Part shown: in pieces, positions 17,895-26,877 of the stretch
Layout of the letters: the number at the start of each line of letters is the position of its first letter
Position numbering within the stretch: the first letter of the stretch is position 1
Assembly (NCBI RefSeq): GCF_025947225.1
Contig: NZ_CP110005.1
Span: 1,240,001-1,304,000 of the forward strand
Length of the DNA: 64,000 bases
From: Flavobacterium sp. N2270
GTDB lineage: Bacteria > Bacteroidota > Bacteroidia > Flavobacteriales > Flavobacteriaceae
Direction of reading: 5' to 3'
Position numbers and translations under genes: made by a program
The notes under the pieces: model-generated
Databases searched by the model: none
What the model saw: the letters and a program-made list of their open reading frames with translations, nothing else
Told to the model about the DNA's origin: nothing

Positions 17895-19724
17895 TTATTG
17901 ATAATTAATATATTCTGGCTTATTTAGTTGAAATTCAGGAAGTGACAAATCATTGTTTTCGAAAGAATTTGTTTTTAAGATGTTGTCTCCTTCTAACGGA
18001 ATATTTGGGTAATAAGAAAATGAAATTTGAAAACTATTAAAAACTAAGAAGTCGTTGTTAATTAATGCTCCAATACCAATTTTAGTGTACACTTTATTTT
18101 TAAATAAATCAACATTTTTGTGGTTGATGCTTCCTAAAGTAAAATTAAGATAGGGACTAAATCTAAAACCATTCCAACTTCCGGGTGTATATGTTTGTGT
18201 TTGAAATGATACTAGCCATTTTTGTGTGCCTAAAATAGAGCTATTGAAGCCTTGAATCCCATATTCTTCATTTAAAGATAATTTGTCCTTTTCAGACGGG
18301 TTTCTGTTGTTTCCCCAAGTGTATGAAGGTTTTATAAATTGTCTAATTTTCCAATTTTTTAGCTCAATTAAAGGACTTATATAGTTAATTTCGGTTTTAA
18401 AAGCTGTTTGAAATGCAGTGTTATTATTAAAAAAACTTCCCCATTCTAGGTCAAAACTAGTGTAGCCAAAACTGTATTTTCTGCCTCTTGATGCTTTTGC
18501 TCCAAAATACATTTGTTCTTGATTGTTTTTGTTTTGAAGACCAATAATAATTGCAAATATTTCCCCATAAGGTACGTCTTCAGTAATATCATAATTAAAT
18601 AAAAATTGATCTTTATAGTATTTTTGCGAAGTAATTCCTATTTGTCCAATTATATTTTTTGTGTTTGAAAAATAATCATAAGGATCAGCATAAGATGTTG
18701 CTTTTGTCAAATAATTTGTTTTTTGGTAAGTAATAGAAGTTATTAATCGTGTGCTTCTTTTGAAGTAATCATTGGAACTAAAAATTTTAAATGATTTACC
18801 AATCCAATATTCTTGATACTCAGATTTTATCATATTATTAACAATAGTATCTGGAATGCTTATAAATTTTTCGTTTTGAATTTTATTTTCAAAGTATACT
18901 CCACCAGCCCATTTAGTTACTGGTGAAAAGAAATCTCTTTTTAAATTTACACTTCTTTTACTGTTGTTGTCAAAGTCGTTAGTATAGCCTAAAATAAATT
19001 GTAGATAGGTGTTTTTTATGTTGTTAACTGTATATGATCCTGAAATAGCTTTTTCTTTGTCTTCAAATCGGGTTTTATATGTCCCACTGATTCGATGGCC
19101 TAATCCAAGCAAGTTACGTTCAGTTAGTTTCCCTGTTGCTTGATTTGATGATGCACTTCCGTTAGGTAATAAGCTCCATGAATCTAATACTTTTACAAAA
19201 ATATCTATTGAATCATTTTCGGTTGAAATAGGTAAGGGAGTGATTGTAACTCTTCTTGTATAGCGTTGACTTCTTATTAAACGTTCTGATTCATTGATGG
19301 TTAGTTGGTCAAAAGGTTCATTTTTTTTAAATAAAAGAAGGTTTTTTATAGTGATTTTTTTAGTTTTTATATGTAATGCATTTCCAAACTTGTCAATTTT
19401 GTTTTCAGGTTTCTTCAAGCTGTCTTGAATAGAATAGCCAAAAGGATCATAAGTTTCAATGTAAATGTTTCTTATTATTTTTGAATTATAGTTTAAGGTG
19501 TCTGAAATTATTGAATTCGTATTGACAATTTTTCTATTTTTATTTTTCTTTTTTAATTTAAAAATCAGTTTGTAGAAAAAATCTGAAACATTGTTTTTAA
19601 CTGAAAATTCTTTAATATTCTGATAAACAGAAACTGTGTCTTTTGCTTCTGTAATGTTTTGGGAAAAGGAATTGTTATTCCATAAGAGACAAAATAATAA
19701 AAAAATAAATGTTTTAATTTTCAT
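17895..19724 (-). CDS. Omp85/BamA-like outer membrane protein
   Basis: The 609-residue protein has a signal peptide ending SFS-Q (about residue 22). A POTRA-like region (about 100-185) contains KNEPFDQLTINESERLIRSQ in two halves and RRVTITPLP. The rest is a 16-strand-type beta-barrel with many aromatic-terminated strands (SGTYKTRF, FLQFILGYT, FSFGYTSFDLEWG). It resembles surface-antigen D15-type proteins rather than the essential BamA, as only one POTRA-like domain is visible. It may transport or assemble an outer-membrane substrate that I cannot name. Confidence 0.65.
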   Translation of the reverse strand: MKIKTFIFLLFCLLWNNNSFSQNITEAKDTVSVYQNIKEFSVKNNVSDFFYKLIFKLKKKNKNRKIVNTNSIISDTLNYNSKIIRNIYIETYDPFGYSIQDSLKKPENKIDKFGNALHIKTKKITIKNLLLFKKNEPFDQLTINESERLIRSQRYTRRVTITPLPISTENDSIDIFVKVLDSWSLLPNGSASSNQATGKLTERNLLGLGHRISGTYKTRFEDKEKAISGSYTVNNIKNTYLQFILGYTNDFDNNSKRSVNLKRDFFSPVTKWAGGVYFENKIQNEKFISIPDTIVNNMIKSEYQEYWIGKSFKIFSSNDYFKRSTRLITSITYQKTNYLTKATSYADPYDYFSNTKNIIGQIGITSQKYYKDQFLFNYDITEDVPYGEIFAIIIGLQNKNNQEQMYFGAKASRGRKYSFGYTSFDLEWGSFFNNNTAFQTAFKTEINYISPLIELKNWKIRQFIKPSYTWGNNRNPSEKDKLSLNEEYGIQGFNSSILGTQKWLVSFQTQTYTPGSWNGFRFSPYLNFTLGSINHKNVDLFKNKVYTKIGIGALINNDFLVFNSFQISFSYYPNIPLEGDNILKTNSFENNDLSLPEFQLNKPEYINYQ

Positions 19725-19744
19725 TTATATAGAAGAGATTTTTT

Positions 19745-19752
19745 CAAATTTA
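19745..19752 (-). promoter_or_regulatory. -7 element of the Omp85-like gene
   Basis: Minus strand TAAATTTG matches TAnnTTTG and lies 20 nt before the ATG at 19724. No TTG at normal spacing. Confidence 0.35.
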
Positions 19753-19801
19753 AAGAATCTTTACGAGAAAAATTGGAAATTAATCAACAGGCATTTTTTT
19801 A

Positions 19802-19835
19802 TATAAAAAAAGCTTTCTATTTCTAGAAAGCTTCT
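19802..19835 (-). terminator. Terminator of the tRNA pair
   Basis: Stem AAGCTTTCTA / TAGAAAGCTT (19810-19819, 19824-19833) with a 4-nt loop. On the minus strand it is followed by a T-run and lies just after the second tRNA. Confidence 0.85.
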
Positions 19836-19838
19836 TAG

Positions 19839-19911
19839 TAGCGGGAACAGGACTCGAACCTGTGACCTTCGGGTTATGAGCCCGACGAGCTGCCTACTGC
19901 TCTATCCCGCG
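19839..19911 (-). tRNA. tRNA-fMet (anticodon CAT), copy 2 in transcription order
   Basis: A 73-nt cloverleaf with anticodon loop CTCATAA. It has initiator features: three consecutive G-C pairs at the base of the anticodon stem (GGG/CCC) and an unpaired first acceptor position (C1 opposite U72). The T loop is TTCGAGT. The 3' CCA is not encoded. It is identical to the neighbouring copy, 107 nt away. Confidence 0.95.
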
Positions 19912-19945
19912 ATGTGCGTTTTGTACTCTCAATAAGGTTACTTAG

Positions 19946-20018
19946 TAGCGGGAACAGGACTCGAACCTGTGACCTTCGGGTTATGAGCCCGACGAGCTGC
20001 CTACTGCTCTATCCCGCG
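19946..20018 (-). tRNA. tRNA-fMet (anticodon CAT), copy 1 in transcription order
   Basis: Identical over all 73 nt to the copy at 19839-19911, with the same initiator signatures (GGG/CCC anticodon stem, C1/U72 mismatch). The two are transcribed together from the promoter at 20030-20059; the 34-nt spacer has no promoter of its own that I can see. Confidence 0.95.
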
Positions 20019-20029
20019 ATTTGTGAGTG

Positions 20030-20059
20030 CAAAAGTACAACGATTATTTGAATATACAA
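20030..20059 (-). promoter_or_regulatory. Promoter of the tRNA-fMet pair
   Basis: Minus strand TTG (20057-20059), 19 nt, TACTTTTG (20030-20037): a textbook Bacteroidetes promoter. The first tRNA begins 12 nt downstream. Confidence 0.8.
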
Positions 20060-20088
20060 GTGTTTTTTAATAAATATTCTTTTATTTC

Positions 20089-20116
20089 TTGTATTCAACT
20101 GATATGATTACCTTTG
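20089..20116 (+). promoter_or_regulatory. Promoter of era
   Basis: TTG (20089-20091), 17 nt, TACCTTTG (20109-20116). The era ATG is 55 nt downstream. It diverges from the tRNA promoter. Confidence 0.65.
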
Positions 20117-20171
20117 TAAACTAGACTTTTTAAGTCAAAAAATATTCACAATAAGAATTAATATATTTTAA

Positions 20172-21056
20172 ATGGATCATAAAGCGGGCTTTGTAAATAT
20201 TATTGGAAATCCAAACGTTGGTAAATCTACATTAATGAATGCTTTTGTTGGTGAGCGTTTGTCAATTATTACAAGTAAAGCACAAACAACTCGTCATAGA
20301 ATTTTAGGAATTGTAAATGGAGATGATTTTCAAATGATTTTGTCTGATACACCTGGTATTATTAAACCTGCATACGAAATGCAAAAGTCAATGATGGACT
20401 TTGTAAAAAGTGCTTTTGAAGATGCTGATGTGCTTATTTATATGGTGGAAATAGGAGAGAAGGAGTTAAAAGACGAAGCTTTTTTTAATAAAATTATCCA
20501 TTCAAAAATTCCTGTTTTATTAATTTTAAATAAAATTGATAAGTCAAACCAAGAAGAATTAGACGAACAAGTTGAATTATGGTCTGAAAAAGTGCCAAAT
20601 GCAGAAATTTTTGCTATTTCGGCTTTAGAAAATTTTAATGTTCAAATGGTTTTTGATAGAATTGTTGAATTACTACCAGTTTCACCACCTTTTTATCCAA
20701 AAGACACTTTAACAGACAAACCTGAACGTTTCTTTGTTAACGAAATTATTAGAGAAAAAATACTTCTTAATTACGACAAAGAAATTCCATACGCTGTTGA
20801 AATTGAAACAGAAGAATTTCTTGAAGATGAAAAAATAATTAGAATTAGAGCTGTAATTATGGTTGAGAGAGATTCTCAAAAAGGTATCATTATTGGGCAT
20901 AAAGGTTCGGCTTTAAAAAGAGTTGGAATTCAATCAAGAGCCGATTTAGAGAAGTTCTTTGGAAAACAAATTCATCTTGAAACTTACGTTAAAGTAAATA
21001 AAGATTGGAGAAGCAGTGCTTATCAATTAAAAAGATTTGGTTATAATAATAATTAA
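20172..21056 (+). CDS. era: GTPase Era, 16S rRNA maturation
   Basis: The 294-residue protein has a G domain with G1 GNPNVGKS (12-19), G3 DTPG and G4 NKID, and a C-terminal KH domain with the GxxG loop in IIIGHKGSALKRVG. Era binds the 3' end of 16S rRNA during 30S assembly. Length and domain order are standard. Confidence 0.97.
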   Translation: MDHKAGFVNIIGNPNVGKSTLMNAFVGERLSIITSKAQTTRHRILGIVNGDDFQMILSDTPGIIKPAYEMQKSMMDFVKSAFEDADVLIYMVEIGEKELKDEAFFNKIIHSKIPVLLILNKIDKSNQEELDEQVELWSEKVPNAEIFAISALENFNVQMVFDRIVELLPVSPPFYPKDTLTDKPERFFVNEIIREKILLNYDKEIPYAVEIETEEFLEDEKIIRIRAVIMVERDSQKGIIIGHKGSALKRVGIQSRADLEKFFGKQIHLETYVKVNKDWRSSAYQLKRFGYNNN

Positions 21057-21090
21057 AAAAAAGCCTATCGAACTCGATAGGCTTTTTTTT
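21055..21090. terminator. Bidirectional terminator between era and the convergent gene
   Basis: Stem AAGCCTATCG / CGATAGGCTT with AACT loop (21071-21074), A-run on the left and T-run on the right. It overlaps the stop codon on each side. Confidence 0.9.
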
Positions 21091-21583
21091 ATTCTAATAT
21101 CTTATTCATTAAATCTTCTAACTTATACATTTGCGGAGCACATTTTTTTCTATTTATTCTGGCTTGAGTATATAGTGCAAACCAAAAAACAACCATTGTG
21201 CCCATAATTATAAAATCTAATGTAGTAGATTGTTTTAATCTCCAATGAGAATAAGCTATCATTGAGAAGATTAAAAAAATCCCTGCAATAATAAAATGAA
21301 GAAACATAAAAAAAGTCCAAACAGTTTGGTCTGGACCAAATAACCCTTTTATATGAGTGGTTTTGTCTTCGTTTTCTTCTAATTCAATATGCAAATGAGG
21401 CGAATAATATTTTCTTTTAGCTAATGTTATAAAAAAGAAAATATGATTATCTGAAATTTTAATACGATAATCTTCTTTTACTTCTTCTTTTAATTTTTTA
21501 GCATTTTCTAAAATAGTTTCGGTAGTCAACGCAATGTCTTTTTGAAACCTTGGTCGTAACACAATATTATTTTCTATTTCCAT
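21089..21583 (-). CDS. Hypothetical membrane protein
   Basis: The 164-residue protein has a soluble N-terminal part of about 90 residues (RPRFQKDIALTTETIL, KRKYYSPHLHIELEE) and two transmembrane helices (about 91-112 and 122-141), ending in a short positively charged tail. I do not recognise the family. The first 90 residues look like a small alpha/beta domain on the cytoplasmic side. It is monocistronic between its own promoter and a shared terminator. Confidence 0.65.
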   Translation of the reverse strand: MEIENNIVLRPRFQKDIALTTETILENAKKLKEEVKEDYRIKISDNHIFFFITLAKRKYYSPHLHIELEENEDKTTHIKGLFGPDQTVWTFFMFLHFIIAGIFLIFSMIAYSHWRLKQSTTLDFIIMGTMVVFWFALYTQARINRKKCAPQMYKLEDLMNKILE

Positions 21584-21601
21584 ATATAGTTTATTTGAAA
21601 G

Positions 21602-21630
21602 CTAAAGTAAAAAAAAATAATAGTTTTCAA
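21602..21630 (-). promoter_or_regulatory. Promoter of the hypothetical membrane protein gene
   Basis: Minus strand TTG (21628-21630), 18 nt, TACTTTAG (21602-21609; one base from TAnnTTTG). The ATG is 18 nt further. Confidence 0.5.
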
Positions 21631-21723
21631 ATAAATCAGAGATAAATATCAGTTGAAGTTGAAATAAAAAAATATAAATTAATCGTGTTGTATTGCATAC
21701 TTTAAAAGCTCCGAAAAAAATTG

Positions 21724-21731
21724 TACTTTTG
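21724..21731 (+). promoter_or_regulatory. -7 element of der
   Basis: TACTTTTG matches TAnnTTTG and lies 19 nt before the ATG at 21751. A TTG at 21693-21695 is 28 nt upstream, too far for the usual spacing. Confidence 0.45.
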
Positions 21732-21750
21732 CAAATTCAAAAATAGGAGT

Positions 21751-23061
21751 ATGAATAATATTGTTGCCATAGTAGGAAGGCCAAATGTTGGTAAGTCAAC
21801 TTTGTTCAATCGATTAATTCAACGTAGAGATGCGATTGTAGATTCGGTTAGTGGAGTAACACGTGATAGAAATTACGGAAAAAGTGAATGGAATGGAAAA
21901 GAGTTTTCTGTAATTGATACTGGAGGTTATATAAAAGGCTCTGATGATGTATTTGAAGGCGAAATTCGCCGTCAGGTAGAATTAGCTATCGATGAAGCAG
22001 ATGCTATTATCTTCATGGTTGATGTTGAAGAAGGTATAACTCCTATGGATGCAGAAGTGGCTAAATTACTTCGTAAAGTCACAAAACCTATTTTAATTGC
22101 TGTAAATAAAGTAGATAATGCAATGCGTGAAAAAGACGCTGTAGAATTCTATAATCTAGGTTTAGGTGATTATTTTACAATTGCAGGAATGAGTGGAAGT
22201 GGTACAGGAGATTTGTTAGATGCTCTTGTTGAAGCTTTGCCAGAAATGCCAGAAGTTGTTGTTGAAGAAAATCCATTGCCTCGTTTTACAGTTGTTGGTC
22301 GACCAAATGCAGGAAAATCATCTTTTATCAATGCATTAATTGGAGAAGAACGATTTGTAGTTACAGATATTGCCGGAACAACTCGTGATGCAATTGATAC
22401 CACTTATAATCGTTTTGGATTTGAATTTAAATTAGTGGATACTGCTGGAATTCGTAGAAAAGCTAAAGTAAAAGAAGATTTAGAATTTTACTCAGTAATG
22501 CGTTCAGTAAGAGCAATTGAACATAGTGATGTTTGTATTTTAATGATTGATGCAACCAGAGGATTTGAAGGTCAAGATCAAAGTATTTTTTGGTTAGCTG
22601 AAAAAAACAGAAAAGGAATTGTAATTTTAGTAAACAAATGGGATTTAATTGAAAAAGACACCATGTCTACTAAAGAATATGAAGCACGTATACGTGAAGA
22701 ATTAAAACCTTTTACAGATGTGCCTATCTTGTTTGTGTCTGCACTTACAAAACAACGTTTACTAAAAGCGTTAGAAGCTGCTGTTGAAGTTTTTGAAAAT
22801 AGAAAACAACGTATTCCAACTTCTAAGTTTAACGACACCATGTTGCCTATTATTGAAAGAATGCCACCACCAGCATTAAAAGGTAAATATGTAAAAATTA
22901 AATATTGTATGCAATTGCCAACGGCTACACCACAGTTTGTTTTCTTTGCTAACTTACCACAATATGTAAAAGACCCATATAAGCGATTTATTGAAAATCA
23001 ATTGCGACAAGAATATAACTTTAGTGGAGTACCAATAGATATTTATTTTAGACAGAAATAA
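21751..23061 (+). CDS. der: GTPase Der (EngA), ribosome assembly
   Basis: The 436-residue protein has two tandem G domains (GRPNVGKS near residue 9 and GRPNAGKS near 181, with DTGG and DTAG switch motifs and two NK(V/W)D motifs) and a C-terminal KH-like domain. It acts in 50S subunit assembly. The ATG at 21751 follows AGGAG at a good distance, one of the few clear Shine-Dalgarno sequences in the window. An upstream TTG at 21721 lies in the promoter. Confidence 0.97.
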   Translation: MNNIVAIVGRPNVGKSTLFNRLIQRRDAIVDSVSGVTRDRNYGKSEWNGKEFSVIDTGGYIKGSDDVFEGEIRRQVELAIDEADAIIFMVDVEEGITPMDAEVAKLLRKVTKPILIAVNKVDNAMREKDAVEFYNLGLGDYFTIAGMSGSGTGDLLDALVEALPEMPEVVVEENPLPRFTVVGRPNAGKSSFINALIGEERFVVTDIAGTTRDAIDTTYNRFGFEFKLVDTAGIRRKAKVKEDLEFYSVMRSVRAIEHSDVCILMIDATRGFEGQDQSIFWLAEKNRKGIVILVNKWDLIEKDTMSTKEYEARIREELKPFTDVPILFVSALTKQRLLKALEAAVEVFENRKQRIPTSKFNDTMLPIIERMPPPALKGKYVKIKYCMQLPTATPQFVFFANLPQYVKDPYKRFIENQLRQEYNFSGVPIDIYFRQK

Positions 23062-23065
23062 TATA

Positions 23066-23094
23066 AAAACCGAAGTTAATGCTTCGGTTTTTTG
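23066..23094 (+). terminator. Intrinsic terminator of der
   Basis: Stem AAAACCGAAG / CTTCGGTTTT (23066-23075, 23082-23091) followed by T's. Confidence 0.85.
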
Positions 23095-23106
23095 TTGTAA
23101 AAAGTT

Positions 23107-23187
23107 AAATTTTTCGTAAGAAAAATTTTATTTACACAATAATTATTTTATTTCGTTGTTTAATTAAAAAAAGTAAACTAAACAACG
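23107..23187. repeat. Two inverted repeats in the leader of the beta-barrel gene
   Basis: AAATTTTTC-GTAA-GAAAAATTT (23107-23128) and, further on, CGTTGTTTA / TAAACAACG (23154-23162 and 23179-23187, 16-nt spacer). The second ends 8 nt before the ATG at 23196. Either could be an operator or an mRNA hairpin over the start. Confidence 0.45.
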
Positions 23188-23195
23188 TTATCAAT

Positions 23196-25982
23196 ATGTT
23201 CAAAAAAGTAATATTTACATTATTTTTATTTTATTTCACAGCAAATTATAGTCAGAATACAGTTTCCTTAAAAGGGAAAGTGGTTGATAAAGAAACTTCA
23301 CTTCCACTAGAATCAGCAACAATTTACTTAAAGTCAATTAATACTGATGCTGTTTTAGATTATACTATTTCAGATAAAAACGGAAACTTTGAAATAAAAA
23401 CTAAAAAAATTGAAACCTCAGTAGCTTTTAAAATTTCATACATTGGATATATTGATTATTCTGAAAAATTAGAATCTATAAATCAAGATAAAGATTTTGG
23501 TTTTCTAAGATTATCTGAAAATGTAAATACGTTAAACGAAGTTGTTGTAAAGTCTGAAGCACCACCAATTACAATTAAAAATGATACTCTAGAATTTAAT
23601 GCTTCCTCTTTTAAAGTAAGGCCAGATGCTAACGTTGAAGCCTTATTGAAACAATTGCCAGGAGTAGAAATTGATGAAGAAGGAAAAATAACGGTAAACG
23701 GTAAAGAAGTAAATAATATTTTGGTTAATGGAAAGCCTTTTTTTGGTAAAGACGGGAAAATTGCAACCCAAAATTTACCGGCAGATATGATTGAAAAGGT
23801 ACAAGTTTCTGATACCAAAACAAAAGAAGAAGAGCTTTCTGGTCAAGATGCTACTTCTAATGAAAAAACGATAAACTTAACCATTCAAGAAGATAAAAAT
23901 AAAGGAATGTTTGGTAAAGTTACAGCAGGTTATGGAACTGACAATCGGTATGAATCAAGTTTATTGTTTAACTATTTTAAAGATGTTCAAAAAATTAGTG
24001 TTTTAGGTTCTTCAAATAATATTAATTCTATTGGTTTTTCAATGGATGAAATATTTGACAATATGGGCGGCGGAAGAAATAGCTCTATTTGGATTAACGA
24101 TAACGGAAGTTTTGGTATTAACGGAATGCAATTTGGTGGAAATAATGGAATTACACAATCAAATATGATTGGTGTAAATTATGCAGATGAATGGGCAAAT
24201 AAGAAAATTAGTCCAAATGGAAGTTACTATTATTCTAATGCAGAAACCAATAATTCTAATAGAACCAACCGTGTTAATTTACTACCTGCAGGAAACACAA
24301 ATACACTTGCAGAATCAAAAACAAAATCAACTACTGATGGACACAATATTGCAATGGATTTTGAAATAAAACTAGATTCAACTGCAACATTATACATAAG
24401 TCCAAGTTTTTCTAAAAGTGAAATTGTAAATAATAACTCAGGATTTGATGCAACATTTGATGAATCTGGAGCTGCTTTAAACGAAAACACAACGGATAAT
24501 AGTTGGGCAAGTAATAATAATACTTTCAAAAACAACATCTACTTTTATAAAGGGTTAAAGAAAAAAGGTAGAGGAATTAGCGCTTCGTTTAATAATGAGA
24601 ACAGTAAAAACAATTCCGATTTATATACAAAAACAACCACTACTTTTTTACAATCGGGTAGCTCAAACGATGATAGAGATCAGTTTAGAGCTGACGATTC
24701 AAGAAAAGATAGTTTTAGAGCAGAAATAGGGTATTCTGAACCTTTGATGGATTCTCTTGTTTTTAATTTTAAAACAACTTACAGTTACAAAAAATCTAAA
24801 GACTCAAGAAACACTTTTGATTTTAACACTTCAATTAATGAGTACGATACTTTTAACGATATACTTTCAAACGATATATTTTCAACTACTTCATCTGTTA
24901 TTCCAATGGCGGGAATTAGTATTCGAAAAAAGAAAATTAGAGGAAGTATTTCAATGGGAACTGAAATTATAAACTTCAACAATCAGTCTAATTATTTGTC
25001 AACTAAAACTACTGTAAATAAAAATTACATGTATCCAAAAATGAATGGTTATTTAAGTATTACATTGGCAAAATCAAAATCTATCTACAGTTATTACTCA
25101 TATAGCGTTAATCTTCCTACTGCAAATCAAATTTTACCTTTCCAGAACCTTTCAAATCCTTTGAATACATTTATAGGGAATGCTGATTTAAAACCAAATG
25201 AAAATTATTCTCTTTATTTGAACTTTAATAATTATGATTACCCTACACGAAGTGGTTTTTATGCTTATGCAGGAGGAGATTATGATGTAAATCAAATTGT
25301 GGCTTCAACTACCTACGATTCAGATTTTAAAGCAACAACAACTTATCAAAATGTAGATAAAGCATATAGTTCTTATATTGGCTTTAGCTTTAGTAAATCC
25401 TTGAAAAAGGAAACAAGAACGTTTAAATACGGATTTGGATTGCAAGTTGGTTATGACTATAATCAAGGATTAACAAATACTACATTGTTTGAATCAAGAG
25501 GGTTGAATTTAAATCCGAAAATTAATGCTTCTTGGATTATCGATGAATTAATTACAATTAGTCCGTCGTATAAATATACATACATAACAAATGATTTTAC
25601 TAATTATGTGATTGATAATACAAATAACTTCTTACATAATGCTAAATTAGAAATTACAACTTATTGGCCTAAAAAGGTAGTTTTAGGAAGTGATTTTGGT
25701 TATAATTACAACTCAAATATTGCCGATGGTTTCCAAAAAGATTTTTATTTATGGAATTTGAGTTTAGGATATAATTTCTTTCAAGATAAATTATTAGCAA
25801 AAGTAAAAGTATATGATGTTTTAAATCAAAATGTAAGTGCCACCAGAACAATTACACCAACAGCAATTACTGATGCTGAGAATACAGTTTTACAGCAATA
25901 TGCAATGTTCTCTTTGACCTATAAATTAGAAAAGTTTGGAGGGAAGAAAAAAGACGATAATTCATTCATTATAATCGATTAA
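23196..25982 (+). CDS. Outer membrane beta-barrel protein (TonB-receptor-like, OMP_b-brl_3 type)
   Basis: The 928-residue protein has a signal peptide ending ANYS-Q. A carboxypeptidase-regulatory-like domain follows (about 22-110, LKGKVVDKETSLPLESATIYL in part). A plug-like segment comes next (VEALLKQLPGVEIDEEGKI region, then VNNILVNGKPFFG). The remainder is a long beta-barrel ending in strands such as YNFFQDKLLAKVKVYDVLNQ (20 residues shown). This matches the Bacteroidetes outer membrane beta-barrel family related to TonB-dependent transporters. There is no SusD partner, so the substrate is unknown. Confidence 0.8.
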   Translation: MFKKVIFTLFLFYFTANYSQNTVSLKGKVVDKETSLPLESATIYLKSINTDAVLDYTISDKNGNFEIKTKKIETSVAFKISYIGYIDYSEKLESINQDKDFGFLRLSENVNTLNEVVVKSEAPPITIKNDTLEFNASSFKVRPDANVEALLKQLPGVEIDEEGKITVNGKEVNNILVNGKPFFGKDGKIATQNLPADMIEKVQVSDTKTKEEELSGQDATSNEKTINLTIQEDKNKGMFGKVTAGYGTDNRYESSLLFNYFKDVQKISVLGSSNNINSIGFSMDEIFDNMGGGRNSSIWINDNGSFGINGMQFGGNNGITQSNMIGVNYADEWANKKISPNGSYYYSNAETNNSNRTNRVNLLPAGNTNTLAESKTKSTTDGHNIAMDFEIKLDSTATLYISPSFSKSEIVNNNSGFDATFDESGAALNENTTDNSWASNNNTFKNNIYFYKGLKKKGRGISASFNNENSKNNSDLYTKTTTTFLQSGSSNDDRDQFRADDSRKDSFRAEIGYSEPLMDSLVFNFKTTYSYKKSKDSRNTFDFNTSINEYDTFNDILSNDIFSTTSSVIPMAGISIRKKKIRGSISMGTEIINFNNQSNYLSTKTTVNKNYMYPKMNGYLSITLAKSKSIYSYYSYSVNLPTANQILPFQNLSNPLNTFIGNADLKPNENYSLYLNFNNYDYPTRSGFYAYAGGDYDVNQIVASTTYDSDFKATTTYQNVDKAYSSYIGFSFSKSLKKETRTFKYGFGLQVGYDYNQGLTNTTLFESRGLNLNPKINASWIIDELITISPSYKYTYITNDFTNYVIDNTNNFLHNAKLEITTYWPKKVVLGSDFGYNYNSNIADGFQKDFYLWNLSLGYNFFQDKLLAKVKVYDVLNQNVSATRTITPTAITDAENTVLQQYAMFSLTYKLEKFGGKKKDDNSFIIID

Positions 25983-25984
25983 TA

Positions 25985-26018
25985 AAAAAACTCGTTAGAT
26001 TTTCTAACGAGTTTTTTT
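25985..26018. terminator. Bidirectional terminator between convergent genes
   Basis: Stem AAAAAACTCGTTAGA / TCTAACGAGTTTTTT (25985-25999, 26003-26017) with a TTT loop. Confidence 0.9.
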
Positions 26019-26040
26019 TTAATTTATTATGTTAATTGAA

Positions 26041-26877
26041 TTACCAACTTCCGCCAGCTCCTCCACCAGAGAAACCGCCGCCGCCAAAGCCACCACCGAA
26101 ACCTCCTCCACCAAAACCACCACCAGATGAACCACCACCAAAACTTCCTCCGCCGTTTCCACGACCTAGGCTGCTTAAGATAATTACATCCATTAGGCTA
26201 GGACCGCCAAAACCACCTGTTCCGTTGTTGTTACCGTTGCCTTTGTTTTTTGAAATTAAAATGATAAGTATAATTATAAAGAAAATAAAAATGAAAACAG
26301 GAATTCCGCTTCCTTTATTGTTTTGTTTGCGAGTTCCTTTGTAAGTTCCCTTAATAACTTCAAAAATGGCGTCAGTACCAGCATTTAGTCCATTATAATA
26401 ACTTCCTGCTTTAAATTCAGGAATAATTATGTCTCTAACAATTTCGCCAGTTATTCCTGCAGATAAATATTGTTCCAAGCCATAACCAGGCGAAATCCAT
26501 ATTTTACGTTCGTCTCTAGCTAATAAAATTATGACACCATTGTCATTTTTTTCTGTTCCACCAATTCCCCATTCTTGTCCCCACTTAGGAGTAAGAATTC
26601 CAATGTCTTCGCCTTTAAGGCTTTCAATAGTAATAACAACAATTTGTGTAGTTGTTGAGTCGGAAAAATGGATTAGTTTTTCTTCTAATTGTTGCTTTTC
26701 TGAAGCAGATAAAACGTTTGCATAATCATATACACTCGTTTGAAATTTTGGAACTTCAGGAATGTTATACTGAGAAAACAGTAAATTGCTACTGAAGAAT
26801 AGGGTAAACAATAAAAATAGATTACGTACTATTTTTATCTTTTGCCTTTTATCTTTTGCCTTTTTACTTATTCTCAT
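26041..26877 (-). CDS. TPM-domain protein with Gly-rich C-terminus
   Basis: The 278-residue protein has a signal sequence after a Lys-rich start (hydrophobic core LFLLFTLFFSSNLLF). A TPM (formerly DUF477) domain spans about 45-170 (VYDYANVLSASEKQQLEEKL, WGIGGTEKNDNGVIILLA in part). A transmembrane helix lies near 192-211, and the tail is a Gly/Ser/Phe-rich tract such as GGGFGGGGFGGG. It is the last gene of the M23-MerR-LemA-TPM-TPM operon. TPM proteins are often paired with LemA; their biochemical role is uncertain, and TPM is linked to membrane-protein quality control in some organisms. Confidence 0.88.
   Translation of the reverse strand: MRISKKAKDKRQKIKIVRNLFLLFTLFFSSNLLFSQYNIPEVPKFQTSVYDYANVLSASEKQQLEEKLIHFSDSTTTQIVVITIESLKGEDIGILTPKWGQEWGIGGTEKNDNGVIILLARDERKIWISPGYGLEQYLSAGITGEIVRDIIIPEFKAGSYYNGLNAGTDAIFEVIKGTYKGTRKQNNKGSGIPVFIFIFFIIILIILISKNKGNGNNNGTGGFGGPSLMDVIILSSLGRGNGGGSFGGGSSGGGFGGGGFGGGFGGGGFSGGGAGGSW
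26833..26860. repeat. 14-bp tandem direct repeat inside the TPM gene start
   Basis: TTTTATCTTTTGCC occurs twice in tandem (26833-26846, 26847-26860). On the coding strand it gives the odd Lys-rich N-terminus (AKDKRQKIK) ahead of the signal peptide. Confidence 0.7.

Noticed and set aside
26036..26344. Proline-rich plus-strand open frame
   Set aside because: It is the antisense shadow of the Gly-rich tail of the TPM protein.
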